From positions 7,376,001 through 7,440,000 of the forward strand of contig CP136062.1 in the NCBI GenBank assembly GCA_032622095.1: 64,000 bases of DNA. The letters run 5' to 3'. This DNA comes from Siphonodentalium dalli. Lineage: Eukaryota > Mollusca > Scaphopoda > Gadilida > Siphonodentaliidae. Of the stretch, positions 49,579 to 61,924 are shown piece after piece (position 1 is the first letter of the stretch; each line of letters opens with the position of its first letter). The position numbers and the translations under genes are program-made. Below the pieces are notes generated by a model. That model did no database searches. It was given only the letters and a program-made list of their open reading frames with translations, and had not been told where the DNA came from.

Positions 49579-51879
49579 CAATGGGCGTCTATACCGGTAG
49601 CACCATCTACTCACTCTATTAATCACAACCTGTCATTAATGCAGTGAACAAAGTTGTTAGTGAAACAAAATCGGCCTTCCGCATTTATCTAAATGCTAGA
49701 AGCCGCCTCGAGAATTTGAACACAAATCCTGGGTTAAAATGACAACTTTATCAATAATATTTGCCCATGAAATCTTTCAATAAATAGGTTAACGCATAGC
49801 TGACTGGAATTTCATGGAATTCATGGACCCTTGAGTGAGAAAATCGTAATGAAAGGCTACCGGTCAATGGGACAAATCTACCCGTTTCAATTCGCTATCG
49901 CTTTATGTGCTGCATTGAAAGTACCCAAGTGACCGTGACGATGTTCACGGATTTACCCGTACCCGTTCCCGTCGAACGGGTATCGCAAACTCGCTATTAT
50001 CTTTTACAATCAAATATCATATGAATTTAAGCTATTAATTCGTTCATGTGATAATTTTCAACTAACTAGTCTTGTAGATCTCTACTTGCAATGTTCCCCT
50101 TTGCTTAAATATTCGAGGTGTTTAAATATGCGTATATACAATGCAGTCCACGATGTGAAAAGTTTAAGGAATATGTCCATGCATGCTGTTATGTACCGTT
50201 TTTACGGGGACAAAACTGATAGGTTCTAGTTCAGTACAACTCTTGGAGGGCAATCAGGGCATATGTCCGAGTCAAATAAGCCTCTGTATATTGGCGTGCA
50301 GATAACAACAAATCTGGAAATTCCATGTTTTCTATTTTTGTTTATTTATTTTTACTAAGTTATTTATATACTGAACAGTTCGTGCAAGTTTATGCACATG
50401 AAATATCTTGTCCACTATACCGACATATAGCAGTTACACATGGATGACTACATCATGATGATGATATATATACCGCGCATGAAAAGTTATTACAAAACAT
50501 GCTATAATAATATAACTCTTCATGGAATGACCTGATGCATATAATGCACTGTTTATTGGATCATAAATGCAAGTCGCGAATTATAATGGCGGGGTATTAC
50601 CTGGCGAAATTTTAAAACAAGTTGAGGCACTGCATGCATGAGCGTGGCGACCGGGTGGTCCTAACTTTGGTCAAAATGTTCAACGTTGGACATTCCATGC
50701 ATACCCGAACCAACAGAAGTAATTTGACATTTCAGCCAGAAAATAGATTCGAATATTGACCAATCAGTTTGAAAGTTGTTTTATTTTAAATGGAAATAAA
50801 GATACACAAAATTATTAAGTTTTAAAGAGTTTGGGAATGTTTGATATCTCGAGGTCAAGGGAGATGTATTAGTATGTAATTCTAAGGTGAACTAAATAAA
50901 CACACTTTATAGTGAGGTCCATATCGATGCATTTATATATCTTGTTATATATAGGCTTGTTTTTTTATTATTTCGTGAACAATGTTGGACATATCGCACG
51001 ATTTTTCAGTGACTATTATGACGGGCATTAATAATTCCGACAAGCCCATATAACCTGTATATGATTTGTTCCACAAGGCCGTTATGTGCATGTATTCGGC
51101 GTTTGAGATAAGTCTACACATGTAGCTATAATCTACTAAATATACGACCATGTCCTGTGGCGAGCGCACGGTGGTCACGATATCGGACACGAGTATACAT
51201 GTAGCACTCAAGTTCCCAACGGAACATCTGCACATGCATTTTCACCTTATAATTTAAAATAAACATGAATAGTATGATTGTCTGGGTCTATAAGGCTATA
51301 TGCATGGCGACAAAATGTGTCCCGAGAAATTTTTGCGCCGTCAAAATTGTAAAACTATACCATTTGTTCAGTTGAACTGTATATATGATCGAAGTCAAGG
51401 CCGCGGATCTTGAGAACACGTACCCGGTACTATATATAGGGCCGATTGGCCTTTGTTATTTTATGAGCGAAATAATGCACCACAATGTTAGTTAAAATGG
51501 TATATCCAAACATAATTTAGTTTTTATTAATTTCATCTTTATACCAAAACATTTACTGACCCTCAAGTCGATGCAATTTCAGCGTAGATATTCCGTTAAA
51601 TACACGTGACGCCCAGAGGAATAACACTATTCGCCGGTGGAATGCATGTAACGTCAAGAACGTCAGGCGCCATTCGGGGGAATTTAATATTCAAAATGTC
51701 ATTCTGGGCGTAAATATGCCGTTCTGTTTGTGCTTTTCGTGTTTATGGAAAGATTTCGTCATATTCCATTTAGTATAATCACCAAATTGTCTGAATTAAC
51801 TTGTAATAATAAACAGGACAAAAATTATATTTTAGTGAGAATGTACACGAAAACGGCTAACAAAAACATGTTTTTCTCG
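49579..51879. other. Non-coding stretch, fragments only
   Basis: Contains ACCCGTACCCGTTCCCGTCG at about 49,957 and a partial CAGGGACG-family fragment at about 50,638. No gene is supported. Confidence 0.5.
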
Positions 51880-52075
51880 CGAATGTGCAACTCCCGAAAC
51901 CAGAACATTTTACAATCTGTTACAAGAAAACAATCTTGCTATGAAAATATAAAGTTCTTGTAGTACCCTAAAAGTTGCAGACAAACTTTTTTCTAAGCGT
52001 CCTAGGATTTTCATCCCATGGTCTATCATGACCACCAGGCATTGCAGTAGAGGACGCCTAAGGTATAATGGTACA
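51880..52075 (-). repeat. Dispersed repeat family D, copy 2
   Basis: The reverse complement matches 34,640-34,865 (CATAGACCATGGGATGAAAA on the minus strand). Confidence 0.65.
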
Positions 52076-52091
52076 TAGAAGGCCTGGATCT

Positions 52092-54215
52092 TTCCACCCG
52101 TCTCTGGTTACACGAGTCCGGGTGTTGCTTACGACCTACTGAACGATTTTCCAACCCGTCTCTGGTTACACGAGTCCAGATGTTGCTTACATCCTGCTGA
52201 GTGATTTTACCACCCGTCTGTGGTTACACGGGTCCGGGTGTTGTTTACAACATACTGAGCGATGTTACCACCCATATCTGGTTACACGAGTCTGGGTGTT
52301 GTTTACAACCTACTGGGTGATTTTACCACCCGTCTGTGGTTACACGAGTCCAGGTGTTGTTTACAACCTACGGAGCGATTTTACCACCCATCTCTGGTTA
52401 CACGAGTCTGGGTGTTGCTTACATCCTGCTGAGTGATTTTACCACCCGTTTCTGGTTACACGAGTCCGGGTGTTGTTTACAACCTACTGAGCAATTTTAC
52501 CACCCGTCTCTGGTTACACGAGTCCGGGTGTTGTTTCCAATTTTCTGAGTGATTTTTTCACCCGTCCCTGGTTACACAAGTCCGGGTGTTGCTTACAACC
52601 TACTGAGTATATTTTCCACCCGTCTCTGGTTACACGAGTCTGTGTGTTGCTTACATGCTGCTGAGTGATTTTACCACCCGTCTCTGGTTACACGAGTCCG
52701 GGTGTTGTTTACAACCTACTGAGGAATATTTTTCTCCCGTCTCTGGTTACACGAGTTCGGGTGTTGTTTACAACCTACAGAGGAATATTTTTCACCCGTT
52801 CCTGGTTACACGAGTCCGGGTGTTGGTTGCATCCTACTGAGCAATTTTACCACCCGTCTCTGGTTACACGAGTCCGGGTGTTGTTTACAACCTACTGAGG
52901 TATATTCTTCACCCGTCCCTGGTTACACGAGTCAGGGTGTTGGTCACATCCTACTGAGTGATTTTACCACCCGTCTCTGGTTACACGAGTCCGTGTGTTG
53001 TTTACAACCTACTGAGCGATTTTACCACCCATATCTGGTTACACGAGTCTGGGTGTTGCTTACATCCTGCTGAATGATTTTACCACCCGTCTCTGGTTAC
53101 ACGAGTCCGGGTGTTGTTTACAACCTACTGAGGAATATTGTTCACCCGTCTCTGGTTACACGAGTCCGGGTGTTGTTTACAACCTACAAAGGAATATTTT
53201 TCACCCGTCTCTGGTTACACGAGTCCGGTGTTGTTTACAACCTACTGAGCAATTTTACCACCCATCTCTGGTTACACGAGTCCGGGTGTTGTTTACAACC
53301 TACTGAGCAATTTTACCACCGTCTCTGGTTACACGAGTCCGGGTGTTGTTTCCAACTTTCTGAGTGATTTTTCCACCCGTCCCTGGTTCCACGAGTCCGA
53401 GTTTTGTTTCAAACTTACTGAGCGATTTGACCACACGTCTCTGGTTACACGATTCCGGGTGTTGCTTACAACCTACTGAGGTATATTTTCCACCCGTCTC
53501 TGGTTACACGAGTCTGGGTGTTGCTTACATCCTGCTGAGTGATTTTACCACCCGTCTCTTGTTACACGAGTCCGGGTGTTGTTTACAACCTACTGAGCAA
53601 TTTTACCACCCGTCTCTGGTTACACGAGTCCAAGTGTTGTTTCCAACTTTCTGCGTGATTTTTCCACCCGTCCCTGATTACACGAGTCCGAGTTTTGTTT
53701 CAAACTTACTGAGCGATTTGACCACCCATCTCTGGTTACACGAGTCTGGGTGTTGCTTACATTATACTGAGTGATTTTACAACCGGTCTCTGGTTACACG
53801 AGCCTGGGTGTTGCTTACATTCTACTGAGTGATTTTACAACCGGTCTCTGGTTACACGAGCCTGGGTGTTGCTTACAACCTAATGAGGAATAGTTTTCAC
53901 CCGTCTCTGGTTACACGAGTCCAGTTGTTGTTTACAAACTACTGAGCAATTTTACCGCCCATCTCTGGTTACATGAGTCCGGGTGTTGTTTACAACCTGA
54001 TCAATTTTACCAACAGTCTCTGAGTACACGAGTCCAGGTGTTGTTTCAACTTACTGAGTGGTTTACCACCCGTCTCTTGTTACACGAGTCCGGGTATTGC
54101 TCAGGACCTACTGAGCGATTTTACCATCCGCCTCTGGTTACACGAGTCCAGGTGTTGTTTACAACCAAGTTAGGAATATTTTCACTTGTCTCTGATTACA
54201 CGCGTCCAGTTATCC
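52092..54215 (+). repeat. 58-bp minisatellite array (about 36 units)
   Basis: Units read ACCACCCGTCTCTGGTTACA, CGAGTCCGGGTGTTGTTTAC, AACCTACTGAGCGATTTT. Variants GCTTACATCCTGCTGAGTG and GAGGAATATTTTTC recur in blocks, so subfamilies are interspersed. Open frames across it come from repeat units lacking stops and change phase at indels. Confidence 0.97.
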
Positions 54216-54234
54216 ACTGATCCTATTTTTAGTG

Positions 54235-57200
54235 ATTTTTTAATAAGACTGTCTTTGTCAATGAGTTTCTGGTTTTCTGGCCAACAATCTTCATTGTTCT
54301 TAGTTTACACATGTGATGCCCCCTAGATTACAGTATATCAAAGTAATTTTCTTCACAAGAATGGCTCTGTGATATCCTTTGCATCTGTTTGGAAGTGTTG
54401 CTTATTGTCTTCAAAAAGATGGAATAATTGTGGCTGCAACTTTCTCAAGACTAATATTTCTAACTGTTTTATTTCTGATTGATACTTAGTCCGAGTCTTC
54501 TTGTACTAAAACCAGCTAAGATATTGGGATGGCGATTTGCTGTTTTTAGTCCCAGCCCGCTTGCATACCAATCCTATCACACGAGTTACGCCCACGATCT
54601 GTGGCGGGAATCTGTGGTGTATTTCACTCGATTTACCTAATGAATCAATACATGATGCTATATACATCGGAAAGAGAGACATATCATGGTCATAATGGTG
54701 TATAATAATCTAACTTTCATGTTAAATTACGCATAGAATATTCCGGTTGATTGTCACCAACATCGCTGTTTTTTCTGTTTGTTTACTTAACTGAAAGCCG
54801 AACTCAGGTTCCGAAGAACTTCGGCATTGTCCGGTGTTTGTTTTGGCCGAGACGAATTTCGATACAAACAAAATGGCGGCCCCCATGATATTCTAATGGT
54901 CATTGTGTTTACACTGTTTTAAACTGTGAGATGGTTATAATTCCAGTAATTTATTTAATGTATTACATTTATATCTTCAATATGTATTTAATATATGTAA
55001 TAATTTATTTATTGTCACGTATAATTACGATTACAATGGAGAATTCATCGTGCGTGGTTGATTGAAAATCTACGGAATATTTTCACCGGAAAATGCCGAA
55101 CGCAGTTCGCAAGGTCAACTGAGTTCGCATACTTTAAAAAATATGTAAACACTGCGGCAAAAGTTTCTTTTCACATTAAATTACCGCTTTCAATTCACAA
55201 CCGATGTGGGTTTCAGATCAAATAGCATGTCTTCTGCGGAAACTATCCGTTTATTGTAGCAATTGTGATATTTTATTTCATATAATTGTGGTTTTATTTG
55301 AGCGGGTCACTAACGATTAACTCGTGTCAAAGGAGACCATGGGCCTGGAACTCGGACTAAAGACCGGCACCTCCATCCCAATATCTTAGCCGGTTTTAGT
55401 ACGAGAAGACTTGGACTAATTGATACTTTGTTGGATTTATGATGTCTACGGATGACATCAACTCTAATTCTGCAGCTTTGACAATTTTGATTACACCCTT
55501 TGATGGAACAATGAGGCCACCGTTATCCCTCAGTCGTAGGAGCTGATGAGAGTGAAAAAGATGCATTGAGCCTGCAACATTGGACTCCACTATTGCTTGT
55601 CTGCATTCATCACACTTGACTACTATCAGAAGCTATCGCACAACCCATCCAGCAATGTAAACAGACATATTTTCAAAAAACATTGAGAGCCTGGGTACAT
55701 TTGAATAGTAAGTGTGATCCAGGACGTCATCCTCAATGATATCTTGCATAGGTTCAGTTTCATCACTGTTAATTGCAGGATTTGATACTGTCAGTGAGAG
55801 TATACTTGTGTGGTCCATTGCTCTGACATTAGCGTTGGTGCCTCCTGTTACTCCTGTCCGAGAATGAAGTGCTTTATAAGCATTCTTAAATTGTCTGGCC
55901 GAGGGATTGTTGTTCCATCCACCTGCTCGCCTAACTGCACTGAAAACTGAAAAAGAGCTCTAAGGGGTCATGAGAAAGCTTGTATGTGCAGACATAAAGA
56001 AGTTTGTCAGGGCATTTCGTTGGACTGAGATATGTGTTCAACAGGTTGATCAAGCTGTCAACGTTCAATGCAAAACCAAGGACACCCATGAATCTTTTAG
56101 ATTCACATATTTTTATGTTATAACCCTGAGTACCAGTGTGGGTGCATTGTCACATTACTTGCTTCACCTTTGAGAGGAATGGAAAAACTGGTGCAATGCT
56201 CTTCAATGGTAGCGGTCTCTTATATCGTTATGCTTTTGGCGAGCGGCTATTGAAGATGTCAAAGAGTCTATCAATATAAGATACCCATATCTCTGTGCCC
56301 TATGTGTTATCTAAACATGGGTAGCCGGAGACTCTCATGAATTGAAGTGCTTTATGAACAGAAGAGCTGATGGTCTGCACTGCTAGACAAACTTTCATTT
56401 TCTGCTTTTGGAAATTAATGTGGTTCTGAGACAGCTTGTGAGCAGCACTGAGGTCTTCCCTTTGCTGGACTTCATTCAGTTTCTCAATAATATCCCATTT
56501 CACCTCATACTGTTTGCCACTCAAATTGAATTTAATGACGTTATATGTCTGCATGGTGTTCCTTATGAGTTTCATCATATGGCAAGCATCAAAGAAAACA
56601 AATATTTGTCTGCTGTTATTATGTGGATTTGGGAAACTACATTTTAGTGCTGTTGGTTTCAGTGAACATCCAAAATCCTTGACCATTGCCTGATTTGCTG
56701 AGAGAGCATCCATTACCATGGCCAAAACTTTAATACCTATTGATTCCAGTTTGTGAATCCCATGAGTGATCAGATTTCCCTGGGATTCAGCATCTACACA
56801 AGCTGTTAAAAAGTATCATATTGGTACCTACCAGTACCGACAAATGCCTACTGCCATTATTACTAGAGCTTCCTTGGCTTCAGGCTGTGTGTCAGCATTC
56901 AAATCTCCCGATCCATTCCCAAAATCAACATGTCCAAACAGTGACCTCGCTGATTGGTCCCATTCAATTTGCTTCCTAATGCTCATGCCATCTATCATAA
57001 TTGAGCAAAATTTGTAGGAAAATTAATCTCTTTGTCGCTATTTTTTCAAGACTTCCATCATTTGTTCGGAACATCCTGGATGATTGTTCACGACAGATAA
57101 CCACTGTATTATCGTGCGTGGTGCTGGAAGTGGGATACATTTTCTAGCATATTCATATGCTTTTGGTCCATAGAAGTGCAGTGTTGTAGCAATTTTGTTC

Positions 57201-57345
57201 TGTTCTTCATTATAACCACTGTGTGGCTTATTATAGTATTCTCTGAACGATTCTCCCTTTGTTTTGATTTTTTTAGTTCACATTTTAAATTCATCTAATT
57301 TCTCTTCAACTGGCATATTACACACAGAACAATCTTTATTCGAAT
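54235..57345 (-). pseudogene. P-element/THAP9-type transposase pseudogene, interrupted
   Basis: Read on the minus strand from about 57,345 down, recognisable segments appear in family order. They are YGPKAYEYARK and LPAPRTIIQWL (about 57,080-57,175), IDGMSIRKQIEWD (about 56,960-57,000), FFDACHMMKLIRN (about 56,560-56,600), KLNEVQQRED and QKQKMKVCLAVQT, then FNSRSPKA (about 56,235), GGWNNNPSARQFKNAYKAL (about 55,870-55,930), YIAGWVVR and a CDEC zinc-knuckle-like pair. These match the RNase H-like catalytic and C-terminal regions of P transposase, the family of vertebrate THAP9. The frame is dead: in-frame stops at about 57,275, 57,040, 57,025, 56,830, 56,815, 56,300 and 56,235, and a frameshift near 55,950. 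The N-terminal THAP zinc finger is not seen, and LINE sequence occupies its expected place. A 932-bp element splits the C-terminal part (54,487-55,418), after which weaker similarity resumes at about 54,477-54,300. Confidence 0.88.
54487..55418. mobile_element. Mutator-like miniature element with 9-bp TSD
   Basis: Terminal inverted repeats of about 46 bp, starting TAGTCCGAGTCTTCTTGTAC and ending CGAGAAGACTTGGACTA, share CTAAGATATTGGGATGG. The flanks are ATTGATACT at 54,478-54,486 and 55,419-55,427. A 9-bp TSD with long TIRs is the usual Mutator (MULE) pattern. It has no transposase. It interrupts the P transposase pseudogene and is therefore younger than that copy. Confidence 0.9.
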
Positions 57346-57349
57346 GTTA

Positions 57350-58111
57350 TCATATACGTACAGATTTTCTGACAATGAACAGCATCCGCCAACAAATAAT
57401 AGCTATGTCACAAAAGCTCAACCAACCCTTATTTCGTATTGAAAGCCCTTTCCTTCCAAGTAATTTTGTTATCCCATTGAACAATACTCATGGTGGACAG
57501 GACTTCTACAACATTTTAAATTCAATGAATATTGTACCAAAATCCCATACAAAATGGCAGGCTGAATTTGAGGATAATGACATTCAATGGGAAAACTACA
57601 ACCGGCTTGCTTTCACCACGACGCCTGACACGAAAATGTGGTGGTTACAATATAGAATTAATCATAGAATACTTTCCACAAAGAAATTTCTTAAAATGGT
57701 CAACCTAGAACAAAATGATCTATGTAATCGCTGCGGCACAACATCTGAAGATATATCCCATATTTTTTGGGACTGTCCGCTTGTAAAAAACTTTATAAAT
57801 GATGTTACTATTTGGTGCAAATCAAATGGTATCGCCTTGTTAGCCACAAGAAAGATTGCAATTCTTGGATCCCTATCAATGGGCGGTAACTCTATGATGA
57901 ATCTGTTTGGCTACTGATAAAAGAATACATATACAAAACTAAATTTAATCCTGATATGTTATCACTAAAATCCTTTCTATCAGAACTACAATCTAGATAT
58001 TTACAGGAGAAATTGTTGGCACAGTGCCAAATGGAATTACCCTCTTTTGAGAAAAACTGGTTTTTAATCATTGAAGCTCTTAACAAAACGTCAGAAGCAA
58101 ACAAACCATGA
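57350..58111 (+). pseudogene. 3' end of a LINE reverse-transcriptase ORF (zf-RVT region)
   Basis: The plus-strand frame includes KWQAEFEDNDIQWENYNRL, MWWLQYRINHRILSTKKFL and LCNRCGTTSEDISHIFWDC, the C-x2-C-x6-H-x4-C pattern and aromatic context of the zinc-binding region at the C-terminus of many LINE ORF2 proteins. A frameshift near 57,896 moves the remainder (SVWLLIKEYIYKTKF... to a stop at 58,109-58,111) to another frame. Reverse transcriptase and endonuclease are absent, so this is a 5'-truncated, dead insertion. It abuts the P transposase remnant head to head. A short 3' UTR may run to about 58,236. No clear poly-A or TSD is seen. Confidence 0.82.
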
Positions 58112-58237
58112 TGTATCAAAATATCGTTCCCGAGGAATAAGTGCCGAAAAACCGCCGAGTTGACCCACCAGAAAGGGAAAAAACTTATTTCAACATCAAT
58201 CAAAATCCCATTATACCCAGCAAATAGCTATATATAC

Positions 58238-58455
58238 ACAATTAATAGCAACCACCCCAGGTGAATTATGACGTCATATAATTTTTATATAATTTTTATA
58301 TAATTTTTATATAATTTTTATATAATTTTTATATAATTTTTATATAATTTTAATAGCAACCACCCCAGTGGGTGTTTATACCTAAATGCATGTGAATTAT
58401 GACGTCATATAATTTTTATATAATTTTTATATAATTTTTATATATTTCTATATTA
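58238..58455. repeat. Repeated arm-end motif with TATAATTTTTA expansion
   Basis: TAGCAACCACCCCAG followed by AATTATGACGTCATATAAT occurs at 58,242 and 58,352 before the right arm proper begins at about 58,456 with the same motif. Between them an 11-bp TATAATTTTTA unit is repeated several times. Confidence 0.88.
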
Positions 58456-59513
58456 TAGCAACCACCCCAGTGGGTGTTTATACCTAAATGCATGTGAATT
58501 ATGACGTCATATAATTTTTCTATATTTCTATACCAAGAGTGAAAATAGCGTGTATGCTTTTTCGTAAATTTCACACGTGACTTCCGGGAGGTTACTGCGC
58601 AGAATCCAGCAGAAACTGATCGAAGAATTACGTTTTCTTCACTTCAACTTCAACACAATCGACTGTTAGTAACGGTGTTCTGAGTTAGGAGAGCAGCGTG
58701 CTCCGAAGACAACCGAGACGGAGGAATTTACATACAAGTACAACAACAACAACGATTGCCGATGATCACTTTTTAATTGTCCTCACTGAGTCATTCAGAG
58801 ACTCAATCAAATAATAAATTAATAGATTAATCGAGGATTAATCGAGTCACAGCCTTTCTAGTCTGATAACATGGCATTCGGTAAAATATTACCGTGGCAC
58901 AGTTTGTGATTAGCCATCTCGATTGTAAACAAATCTTCTAGTTCTACTCGAAATTTGTAAATTAAAAAAACAAATCAAATGTGCATGTGCGATAATCAAT
59001 ATCATCCATGACCCAACCCGGACACGCATACCAAATCGCATTCACATCCATTGAGAAACAACGAAGAAGTGCGACATTACCGGTACACTTTTATTTAGAG
59101 CCGGCATCGGCGTCGACAAACACTTTATATACACCGATTTCTCCACTACAAGGTCAAGGCCCCACATGGCACGAAATTGAAAAATCAACGAGCGATTGAT
59201 CTGTGTTTCATGTAATTTGCAACAATGAATATTGTTTTGAGGATTTTATGGATTATTGTGTACCGTACCACAGATACACGAAGACTAGGCAATTCAATGT
59301 TAAGTGTATTCAATTTCATGACATCATGTGTAAACTGTGTTTGTGACATGATTATTGCACTTTCACTTTCGACAGGAGCTTGGAGGCATTGTTGAATTTG
59401 TTCTCTAATCATCAAAGGTTGCACAGGTATTTGCTTATCATTAATTTAATCATTTGATTTAGGACTGAAAAAGAATTGTTTCTGTTTTCAAATTGAAAAG
59501 ATCAATCATACTG

Positions 59514-59896
59514 CCCTGCTGGACAAAACAAGTGTCCATTGGCACCGCGGTGTGTTTGGCGTTCGGCAGCGGTTTCAGAGTTTGTAACTGCAGTTGAGCA
59601 CCGCGGCCGAGCGGCAAGTACACCATGGCCGACCGTCAAGTACACATGTACACCATGGCCGAAAAGCAACTACAATGGGGCCGAATGGCATGTACACCGT
59701 GGTTAGATTTCTGGTTTATATTGTCTTTTTTCAGTTTAATGAATGTACACAGCAGCAACTACACCATGGTCGAATGGCAAATACACCGCGGCCCAATTGT
59801 AGTTAGCTGGTGGAGCCGCTGTGTAGTTGCATTTCGGCCGCAGTGGCAATGCTAAGCGCACCGTGGTTAAGTGGACACTTGTTTTGCCCAGCAGGG
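59514..59896 (+). mobile_element. Element M, copy 3
   Basis: CCCTGCTGGACAAAACAAGT to CACTTGTTTTGCCCAGCAGGG-type end. It is the mirror of 47,565-47,947 in the other arm, with identical length. Confidence 0.88.
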
Positions 59897-59937
59897 TAGT
59901 ACATGTGTATTCAGTTCAAATTCATACAGATATCTTT

Positions 59938-60654
59938 CAGACTTTCATGTTTACAAAATGTAGGCGCGCATAGTCCCGCTCGCTGTGTTTTGGCCAGCCG
60001 CGCGGTTTCTATCAAGATAAAATAAACAGCGGAAATACATTCATAAATGTTGCGTAAATTGAATTAGTTTACTCACGATGGATGTCCATTGAAACTCTTT
60101 GATGGTTTAACACTGCTTAATCCACTATCCATAAGCACAAGTGAATGTTACACACTGTGTTTTCATATTGTACATGCTCCTATATTAATTGTAATTCATA
60201 ATTATTAATAAGGAATTAATTTAATACTCCGATTCAATGCTGACGAAATAAATACGGAAACATCTCCCGGCCACGTGGTCTCGCTTTGATTTTCGAGGAA
60301 TTTATGTGACGTCACAAGCCATACATAGAAATCGTTCAAATGTATTTTTAGCTTCGAATCATTCAGTCTCAGACAGATAGTGCATTTGACACTTCACATC
60401 GTGTGACGTCAAAAAACTTAAACTGCCAATAATCGTGGCACGAGGGATCACCTTTTGATGAATGCCGACAATGAATGTTGGTTTTGGAGAATTCATTTGA
60501 TATTTTGCTACAACATTCAAGCTGTTTCTTTATACCCGGTACTTGTACGCTCTCCATATTTGGCCTAGGCGCGCAATTGATCGCTCACTGGTTTTCAATT
60601 TTAGCTGCGCGATGGTGCGCAAGAGCGATCGCGCGCCTCAAAAATTAAAGTCTG
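59938..60654 (+). mobile_element. Element S, copy 3 (6-bp TSD ATCTTT)
   Basis: CAGACTTTCATG to AAATTAAAGTCTG, flanked by ATCTTT at 59,932-59,937 and 60,655-60,660. It is the mirror of copy 2, so it is the same insertion event duplicated. It carries about 35 bp (GTGGCACGAGGGATCACC region) missing from copy 2, and TGACGTCAC-type sites. Confidence 0.9.
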
Positions 60655-60895
60655 ATCTTTCTGTTGATTCCAACGTTAACACTATTACTTAATATTTTTA
60701 CCACTTTAGAGGGCGTTCTTTATTAGATGAACATTATTTTACCCACACGTCATGATTCCATGATTTTAAGGTGAAGTTGAACAGAAGCGAGCGCTAAGCT
60801 TTGTTTTCATTAACGCATGCTCACACCAGGACGGTGTGGTAATAATAGTAATAGCATGATTTTGTCGGGCACCTTGGTTTCTTTACAGCCCTCCA

Positions 60896-60952
60896 GGAAT
60901 GATTAACTCCGTCTCGGGTCTATAAATAGGCCCTCGGGCTGTTAATCATTCC
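60896..60952. repeat. Hairpin in right arm
   Basis: Mirror copy of the hairpin at 46,561-46,617. Confidence 0.8.
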
Positions 60953-61924
60953 TGTCGGGTCCAGGTGCTACCACGGCCGAGTACTAGTAGCAACCACCCC
61001 AGTGGGTGTTTATACCTAAATGCATGTGAATTATGACGTCATATAATTTTTATATAATTTTTATATATTTCTATATACCATGAGAGAAATTACCGTGTAC
61101 GTTTATTTGTGAATTTAACACGTGACTTCCGGGTGGTGACTGCGCAGAATCCAGCAGAAACTACAGGGTGCTCCAATATAACGGAGGAATATGCAGACAA
61201 CAACAACAACTGATCAAATTCATTCCCAGATTCTAGAATGTACCCGACTTTCAAGTTTAGCCTATTCAGTTCTTTCTGAGGATTAATTGCAGCCTTTTCA
61301 TCTGATAAAAATCATTGGTATATCATTAGCATAATAATTAATTACCCCCCGTCAAGCGACCGTCCTGTCAGTGTCATCCGGCTTACGGCAGTTACTTGAT
61401 CGGAAATTACTTCCGTATATCCCATAGACCGATAAGGCCTTCACCTTCGCTTCATGGCAAACAATTTTCACAAATGTACGAGTGTACCGGTACGTAGATT
61501 AATTAATCGCTTGATTTCGTGACAATCGACAGTTACTGCGTTAGGCTTCACTGTAAACTGTTACAGACAACAATGATCAAGATTCCAGAATCATTCAATC
61601 AACCAAAAAGTTCGAAGTTCAAAGAAAGATAAAAAAAATGAAAGAACGAATTCTGTGTTACGTGTATTGTAAATTGGGGAACATGTCTCTATTCCGAAGG
61701 TTCACTAATCCGAAGGTTCACTAATCCGAAGGTTCACTATTCCGAAGGTTCACTATTCCGAAGGTTCGCTATTCCGAAGGTTTTTGTTATTTTAAAAGTT
61801 AACTCTATATTCTAAAGTATTGAGAGGGTTCTTTAGTACGAAGACTCTTTTTATGAAGGAAATAACTTAAAACATTAAAAAAATAAATGTGATTTTTGTT
61901 TTCGTGGGTTTCCTTGAGATTTAA

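Noticed and set aside
52336-53774. Open frames of 70-136 codons with repeated GYTS/LWLHESG motifs
   Set aside because: They follow the 58-bp minisatellite, change phase at every indel and lack gene context.
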